A DNA stretch of 64,000 bases, taken from NCBI RefSeq assembly GCF_036826855.1, contig NZ_CP104578.1:7870501-7934500 (forward strand), in the 5' to 3' direction. Position 1 is the stretch's first letter. The number at the start of each line of letters is the position of its first letter. This DNA comes from Streptomyces sp. SJL17-4 (GTDB taxonomy: Bacteria > Actinomycetota > Actinomycetes > Streptomycetales > Streptomycetaceae). Positions 60,142 through 64,000 of the stretch are shown one piece after another. The notes under the pieces were generated by a model that saw only the letters and a program-made list of their open reading frames with translations, had not been told where the DNA came from and searched no databases. The translations under genes and the position numbers were made by a program.

Positions 60142-60834
60142 GTGCCCACCCCGGACGTCCTGATCTACACCCGCACCACGGGCTACCGCCACGACTCGAT
60201 CCCCGCGGGCGCCGCCGCGCTCACGGAGCTGGCGCGTGACCTCGGGCGGACGGCCGAGGTGACCGAGGACCCGGGGGCGTTCACCGCCGGGCGCCTGGCC
60301 GAGTGCTCCGTCGTCGTCCTGCTGTCCACGACCGGGAACGTCCTGACGCCCGAGGGACGCGCCGCCCTGGAGGCGTACCTGAGGGGCGGCGGCGCCCTTC
60401 TCGCCGTCCACGCGGCGGCCAACGCCGAGCCCGACTGGCCCTTCTACGGCGAGCTCCTCGGCACCCGCTTCGACGGCCACCCCGAGATACAGCCCGGCAC
60501 CGTCCTCGTCGACGACCACGACCACCCCGCGACGGCCCCGCTGCCGGCCCGCTGGGCCTGGACCGACGAGTGGTACAACTTCACGTCCGACCCACGGGGG
60601 AATGCCACTTCCACGCCTCGGGAAAGCGGGAAGTCCGGCGTACGGATCCTCGCCCGGGCCGACGAGACCTCGTACCGGGGCGGCACCCACGGTGACGACC
60701 ACCCCCTGGTCTGGTGCCGCGAGATCGACAGCGGGCGGCTGTTCTTCACCGCGCTCGGCCACGCCTCGGAGACGTACCGCGACCCCGTCTTCCGCGCCCA
60801 CCTCTCCGGCGCCCTGACCTGGCTCACCGCCTAG
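60142..60834 (+). CDS. ThuA-like domain protein
   Basis: 230 residues from GTG 60142. VLIYTRTTGYRHDSIPAGAAALTELARDLG, CSVVVLLSTTGNVLTPEGRAALEAYLRGGGALLAVHAAAN and WCREIDSGRLFFTALGHASETYRDPVFRAHLSGALTWL match the ThuA (trehalose utilisation) class I glutamine-amidotransferase-like fold. The usual ThuA acidic and His residues are present. It probably processes sugar derivatives such as 3-keto glycosides; the exact role is not known. Confidence 0.9.
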   Translation: MPTPDVLIYTRTTGYRHDSIPAGAAALTELARDLGRTAEVTEDPGAFTAGRLAECSVVVLLSTTGNVLTPEGRAALEAYLRGGGALLAVHAAANAEPDWPFYGELLGTRFDGHPEIQPGTVLVDDHDHPATAPLPARWAWTDEWYNFTSDPRGNATSTPRESGKSGVRILARADETSYRGGTHGDDHPLVWCREIDSGRLFFTALGHASETYRDPVFRAHLSGALTWLTA

Positions 60835-60983
60835 ACACCGGCCGTGGCCGCGGCACCGCCCGCCTGCCACGTCGCCCGAGGTCGCCGGCGCTTTCGGGTC
60901 ACCCCGGCGCACCGCCCCTGTTGCGCCGAGCCCCGCTTCGCGGAAACGTGCGGACGGGGGCCGATGTCAGGAGGAGACACGTC

Positions 60984-62381
60984 ATGGGCATCGCCACCGT
61001 GAACCCCGCGACCGGCGAGACGCTGCGCGTCTACGAGGCCCACGGGCCCGAGGAGGTCGAGCGGCGGATCGCCGCCGCCCACGAGGCGTACCGCCAGTAC
61101 CGCACCACCTCCTTCGCCGAACGCGCCCGCCTGCTGCGCGCCGCCGCCGCTCTCCTCGACGAGGACGCCGAGGACATCGCGCACACCATGACCGTCGAGA
61201 TGGGCAAGCCGATCGCCGCCGCCCGCGCGGAGGCCGCCAAGTGCGCCAAGGCGATGCGCTGGTACGCCCGCAACGCCGAGGAACTGCTCGCCGACGAGCA
61301 CCCGGCGGAGAGCGACGTCCAGGACTCCGGCGCCGACGTGGCGCGCGTCCACTACCGGCCCATCGGCCCGATCCTCGCCGTCATGCCGTGGAACTTCCCG
61401 CTCTGGCAGGTGATCCGCTTCGCCGCGCCCGCGCTCATGGCGGGCAACACCGGCCTCCTCAAGCACGCCTCCAACGTGCCGAGGACCGCGCTCTACCTCG
61501 GTGACCTCTTCCGCCGCGCCGGATTCCCCGAGGGCTGTTTCCAGGCCCTGCTCATCGGCTCCGGCGACGTCGAGCGCGTCCTGCGGGACCCCCGGGTCGT
61601 CGCCGCCACCCTCACCGGCAGCGAGCCCGCGGGCAGGGCCGTCGCCTCCGTCGCGGGCGACGAGGTCAAGAAGACCGTCCTGGAACTCGGCGGCAGCGAC
61701 CCGTTCATCGTCATGCCCTCGGCCGACATCGTCGGCGCCGTGAAGACGGCCGTCACCGCGCGCGTGCAGAACAACGGGCAGTCCTGCATCGCCTCCAAGC
61801 GGTTCATCGTCCACCAGGACGTGTACGACGACTTCTCCGAGCGCTTCACGGCCGCCATGAACGCCCTCACCGTCGGCGACCCCCTCGACGAGTCCACCGA
61901 CGTCGGCCCCCTCGCCACCGAGCAGGGCCGCACCGACCTGGAAGCGCTCGTCGACGACGCGGTACGGCGGGGTGCGACCGCCCTGTGCGGCGGCCACCGG
62001 CCGGAGGAGCCGGAGCTCGCGAACGGCTGGTACTACCGGCCCACCGTCCTCGCCGGCGTCACCCCGGAGATGCGGATCCACCTGGAGGAGGCCTTCGGGC
62101 CGGTCGCCACGGTGTACCCGGTCCGCGACATCGAGGAGGCCGTGACCGTAGCCAATGACTCGCCGTTCGGCCTCAGTTCCAGCGTCTGGACCCGCTCCCC
62201 GGAGGACGTCGCCTTCTTCGTGCGCGACCTGGAGGCCGGGGGCGTGTTCGTCAACGGCATGACGGCCTCGCACCCCGCCCTCCCCTTCGGAGGGATCAAG
62301 CGCTCCGGGTACGGCCGTGAGCTCTCCGGCCACGGCATCCGCGAGTTCTGCAACGCGACGACGGTCTGGCAGCGCGCCTGA
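60984..62381 (+). CDS. Succinate-semialdehyde dehydrogenase-like ALDH (GabD1/Sad-type)
   Basis: 465 residues from ATG 60984, AGGAGGAGAC upstream. MPWNFPLWQVIRFAAPALMAGN, LLKHASNVPRTA, LTGSEPAGRAVA, general base Glu234 in ELGGSDPF, Cys268 in NNGQSCIASKR, and ALPFGGIKRSGYGRELSGHGIREF. The HASN variant and the overall length match the GabD1/Sad branch. It would oxidise succinate semialdehyde (or a related C4-C5 aldehyde) with NADP or NAD. A second ALDH of different subtype is at 12462. Confidence 0.93.
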   Translation: MGIATVNPATGETLRVYEAHGPEEVERRIAAAHEAYRQYRTTSFAERARLLRAAAALLDEDAEDIAHTMTVEMGKPIAAARAEAAKCAKAMRWYARNAEELLADEHPAESDVQDSGADVARVHYRPIGPILAVMPWNFPLWQVIRFAAPALMAGNTGLLKHASNVPRTALYLGDLFRRAGFPEGCFQALLIGSGDVERVLRDPRVVAATLTGSEPAGRAVASVAGDEVKKTVLELGGSDPFIVMPSADIVGAVKTAVTARVQNNGQSCIASKRFIVHQDVYDDFSERFTAAMNALTVGDPLDESTDVGPLATEQGRTDLEALVDDAVRRGATALCGGHRPEEPELANGWYYRPTVLAGVTPEMRIHLEEAFGPVATVYPVRDIEEAVTVANDSPFGLSSSVWTRSPEDVAFFVRDLEAGGVFVNGMTASHPALPFGGIKRSGYGRELSGHGIREFCNATTVWQRA

Positions 62382-62411
62382 CCACCCACGCCCGCCCAGG
62401 CCCGAGTCGCC

Positions 62412-62440
62412 CCTCACCCCCTCACCCCCTCACCCCCTCA
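62412..62440. repeat. 8-bp tandem repeat (CCTCACCC) ending in the PHP-gene stop codon
   Basis: Read leftwards, TGAGGGGG occurs in four tandem units beginning at the TGA stop of the PHP gene (62440-62438). Because the unit is 8 bp, the TGA recurs in all three frames. Confidence 0.9.
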
Positions 62441-63463
62441 GTCCCGGGTCCACTCCAACAACCGTTCCGCCGACCACGTGTTGATCACCCGGTCCTCCGG
62501 CACTCCGCACTCCTCCGCCCTCGCGCAGCCGATGATCTGCCACTCCAGCTGCCCGGGCGCGTGCGCGTCCGTGTCCACCGCGACGTGCGTGCCCGCCGCC
62601 ACCGCGAGTCGCAGCAGCCGCCGTGGCGGGTCGAGCCGTTCCGGGCGACTGTTGATCTCGACGGCCGTCCCGGACTCGGCACAGGCGGCGAACACCCGCT
62701 CCGCGTCGAACTCCGACTCCGGCCGCAGCCGTCCGCCCGCCACCAGGCGGCCCGTGCAGTGCCCGAGCACGTCCATCAGCGGGTTGCGCACGGCCCGTTC
62801 GAGCCGACGGGTCATCGCCTTCGCGTCCATCCGGAGCTTCGAGTGCGCCGAACCGACCACCAGATCGAGTCGGTCGAGCAGCTCGGGCTCCTGGTCGAGC
62901 GAGCCGTCCTCCAGGATGTCGCACTCGATCCCGGTGAGCAGACGGAACGGCGCCCACTCCTCGTTCAGCCGGGCCACCACGTCCAGTTGCTCGAGGAGCC
63001 GCTCGGCCGACAGACCCCGCGCCACCGTGAGCCGGGGCGAATGGTCGGTGAGCACCGCCCACTCATGGCCGAGAGCCGCAGCCGTACGGCCCATGTCCTC
63101 GATCGTGGCGCCGCCGTCGGACCAGTCCGAGTGGAGATGACAGTCGCCGCGCAGCGCCGCCCGCAACGCCTCGCCCCCGCTCGTCGGTCCGGCGGTCCGC
63201 AGGGACTCCTCCAGCTCCGCCTCCAGCCTGGCCAGATACCCGGGGACCTGACCGTCGAGCGCCTCGCGCACCACCGCGGCCGTCTTCGGCCCGAGGCCCT
63301 TCACGGACTCCAGGGTGCCCGCCGCCACACGCTCGGCGGCCTCGCCCTCCGGCAGGTCGGAGACCGCGGCGGCGGCCGTCCGGAAGGCACGCGCCCGGTA
63401 CCCCGGCGCCTGGGCGCGTTCAAGGAGGAACGCGATCCGGTTCAGGGCGGCCACAGGGTCCAT
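62438..63463 (-). CDS. HhH-PHP domain protein (DNA polymerase X C-terminal-like phosphoesterase)
   Basis: 341 residues from ATG 63463 with GAGGAGC upstream. Residues about 5-85 are helix-hairpin-helix elements (ALNRIAFLLERAQAPGYRARAFRTAA; VKGLGPKTAAVVREAL). The PHP metal motifs follow: GDCHLHSDWSDGG, LTDHSPRL, GIECDILEDGSLD, GSAHSKLRM, LGHCTGRL, VEINSRPERLDPP, DTDAHAPGQL. Lacks the polymerase domain, so it is a stand-alone phosphoesterase, perhaps acting on DNA 3' ends. Upstream in-frame extension is a shadow. Confidence 0.92.
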   Translation of the reverse strand: MDPVAALNRIAFLLERAQAPGYRARAFRTAAAAVSDLPEGEAAERVAAGTLESVKGLGPKTAAVVREALDGQVPGYLARLEAELEESLRTAGPTSGGEALRAALRGDCHLHSDWSDGGATIEDMGRTAAALGHEWAVLTDHSPRLTVARGLSAERLLEQLDVVARLNEEWAPFRLLTGIECDILEDGSLDQEPELLDRLDLVVGSAHSKLRMDAKAMTRRLERAVRNPLMDVLGHCTGRLVAGGRLRPESEFDAERVFAACAESGTAVEINSRPERLDPPRRLLRLAVAAGTHVAVDTDAHAPGQLEWQIIGCARAEECGVPEDRVINTWSAERLLEWTRD

Positions 63464-63479
63464 GACGTCGCTCCTCGTT

Positions 63480-64000
63480 TCAGGTGCCGTGTGCGACGTC
63501 GGCCGGCACCTCCACCGGACCGATCTCGCACCACACGGCCTTGCCCTCGCCGCGCGGCTCGACACCCCACCGTGACGCCAGCGCGTCGAGCAGCATCAGT
63601 CCGCGCCCCGAGGTGGCGGCCTCGCCGGGGGTACGCCGCCGGGGCCAGGCGCTCGACCGGTCCTGCACCGACAGCCGTACCCGCCGCACCGGTTCGGGCA
63701 GCACCTCCAGGGTGAGCACCGCACCGCCCTCCGTGTGCAGCAGGACGTTGACGAGCAGCTCCCCCGTCAACAGTTCGGCGTCGTCGGCCAGTTCCGACAT
63801 GCCCCAGTCCCGCAGCGCCTGCCCCACGGCCGCGCGCGCGTCCGACAGGCCCTGGGGGTCGGCCTGGTGGATGTACTGGTGGATGCGCGGCGCGCGGGGC
63901 GTGCCCGGGTCCGGGCTGCGCCGCAGCACCAGGAGCGCCACGTCGTCCCCCGAGCCCCAGCGTTCCCACAGTCGCTCGGAGAGGTGGTCGGCGAGCGCCT
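63480..64000 (-). CDS. SpoIIE-type PP2C phosphatase with C-terminal RsbW-like ATP-binding domain (partial, runs off the window)
   Basis: The frame is open to the end of the window: ALADHLSERLWERWGSGDDVALLVLRR, typical of the C-terminal end of SpoIIE/RsbU phosphatases (DDVALLVLR), continues without a stop into a GHKL ATPase-like domain (LADDAELLTGELLVNVLLHTEGGAVLTLEVLPEPVRRVRLSVQDRS N-box; SGRGLMLLDALASRWGVE G1 box). An internal GTG at 63941 could start a separate ORF but would cut the phosphatase. This multidomain type regulates sigma factors in actinomycetes by dephosphorylating anti-sigma antagonists. The N-terminal half is outside the window. Confidence 0.8.
   Translation of the reverse strand, partial: ALADHLSERLWERWGSGDDVALLVLRRSPDPGTPRAPRIHQYIHQADPQGLSDARAAVGQALRDWGMSELADDAELLTGELLVNVLLHTEGGAVLTLEVLPEPVRRVRLSVQDRSSAWPRRRTPGEAATSGRGLMLLDALASRWGVEPRGEGKAVWCEIGPVEVPADVAHGT

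Overview
The window is about 72-73% G+C with strong third-position GC bias, many GTG starts and 1-4 bp start/stop overlaps. Its gene families (DUF1876, streptophobe-type and DUF6777-like proteins, FBP zinc-finger proteins, NmtR/P1B-4 ATPase, FHA-ABC with an adjacent kinase, SpoIIE-type phosphatase with a kinase-like tail) point to Streptomyces or a close actinomycete. I see chromosomal accessory and housekeeping genes. There is no rRNA, recognisable tRNA, CRISPR array, insertion sequence or phage gene.

Region 1 (1-14575) is a two-armed catabolic island, best read as a hydroxyproline regulon. The rightward arm (7379-14575) encodes the three subunits of an HcnABC/LhpBEF-type amino-acid dehydrogenase, a DapA-family deaminase, a Cys/Cys 4-hydroxyproline epimerase, an aldehyde dehydrogenase and a GntR/FCD regulator. 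Together these could take trans-4-hydroxy-L-proline to 2-oxoglutarate. The leftward arm (7182-1479) is a complete Dpp/Opp-type ABC importer in the order SBP-C-B-D-F. The 187 bp between the arms hold two near-identical A+T-rich 16-mers, each lying in a plausible promoter; one rightward promoter would give a leaderless GTG start. At the left edge a second proline-racemase-family gene (truncated by the window) is coupled to an ornithine cyclodeaminase/pyrroline-2-carboxylate reductase gene, which suggests a 3-hydroxyproline branch.

Region 2 (14.6-26 kb) holds small regulators and stress genes: two TetR genes, a GNAT-NTF2-like fusion, a VOC protein, a saccharopine-dehydrogenase-like enzyme, two paralogous PRC-barrel proteins, a STAS-like small protein, a HAD phosphatase, a hemerythrin, a PrpE-like acyl-CoA synthetase, a ComB-like phosphatase, a cold-shock protein and a DUF1801 protein. 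Region 3 (26.2-36 kb) carries an NmtR/P1B-4 metal-efflux pair with a palindromic operator, a LysR gene, a DJ-1/PfpI protein, lysA, a DinB/SCP2-like protein, DUF1876 and CBS-BON proteins, and a secreted beta-propeller preceded by a 12-bp minisatellite.

Region 4 (36.4-46.6 kb) carries a secreted amidohydrolase with a discoidin tail, a KapD-like exonuclease, a GntR/CoA-transferase/acyl-CoA dehydrogenase group, an FBP zinc-finger protein, and a MocR regulator divergent from a 38-aa ORF and a universal stress protein. Region 5 (46.6-64 kb) carries a low-complexity membrane-anchored protein, a streptophobe-type membrane protein, an LppX-like lipoprotein whose best start appears to be AUC, a RidA/WYL divergent pair, a kinase/SH3/FHA-FHA-ABC signalling-transport operon, an aldolase, a ThuA-like protein, a GabD-like dehydrogenase, an HhH-PHP protein and, cut by the right edge, a SpoIIE-type phosphatase with an RsbW-like C-terminus.

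A recurring small-scale feature is tandem duplication at gene ends: five genes (ABC ATPase, DapA-like, HAD, CBS-BON, PHP) have their stop codon inside or beside a short tandem repeat.
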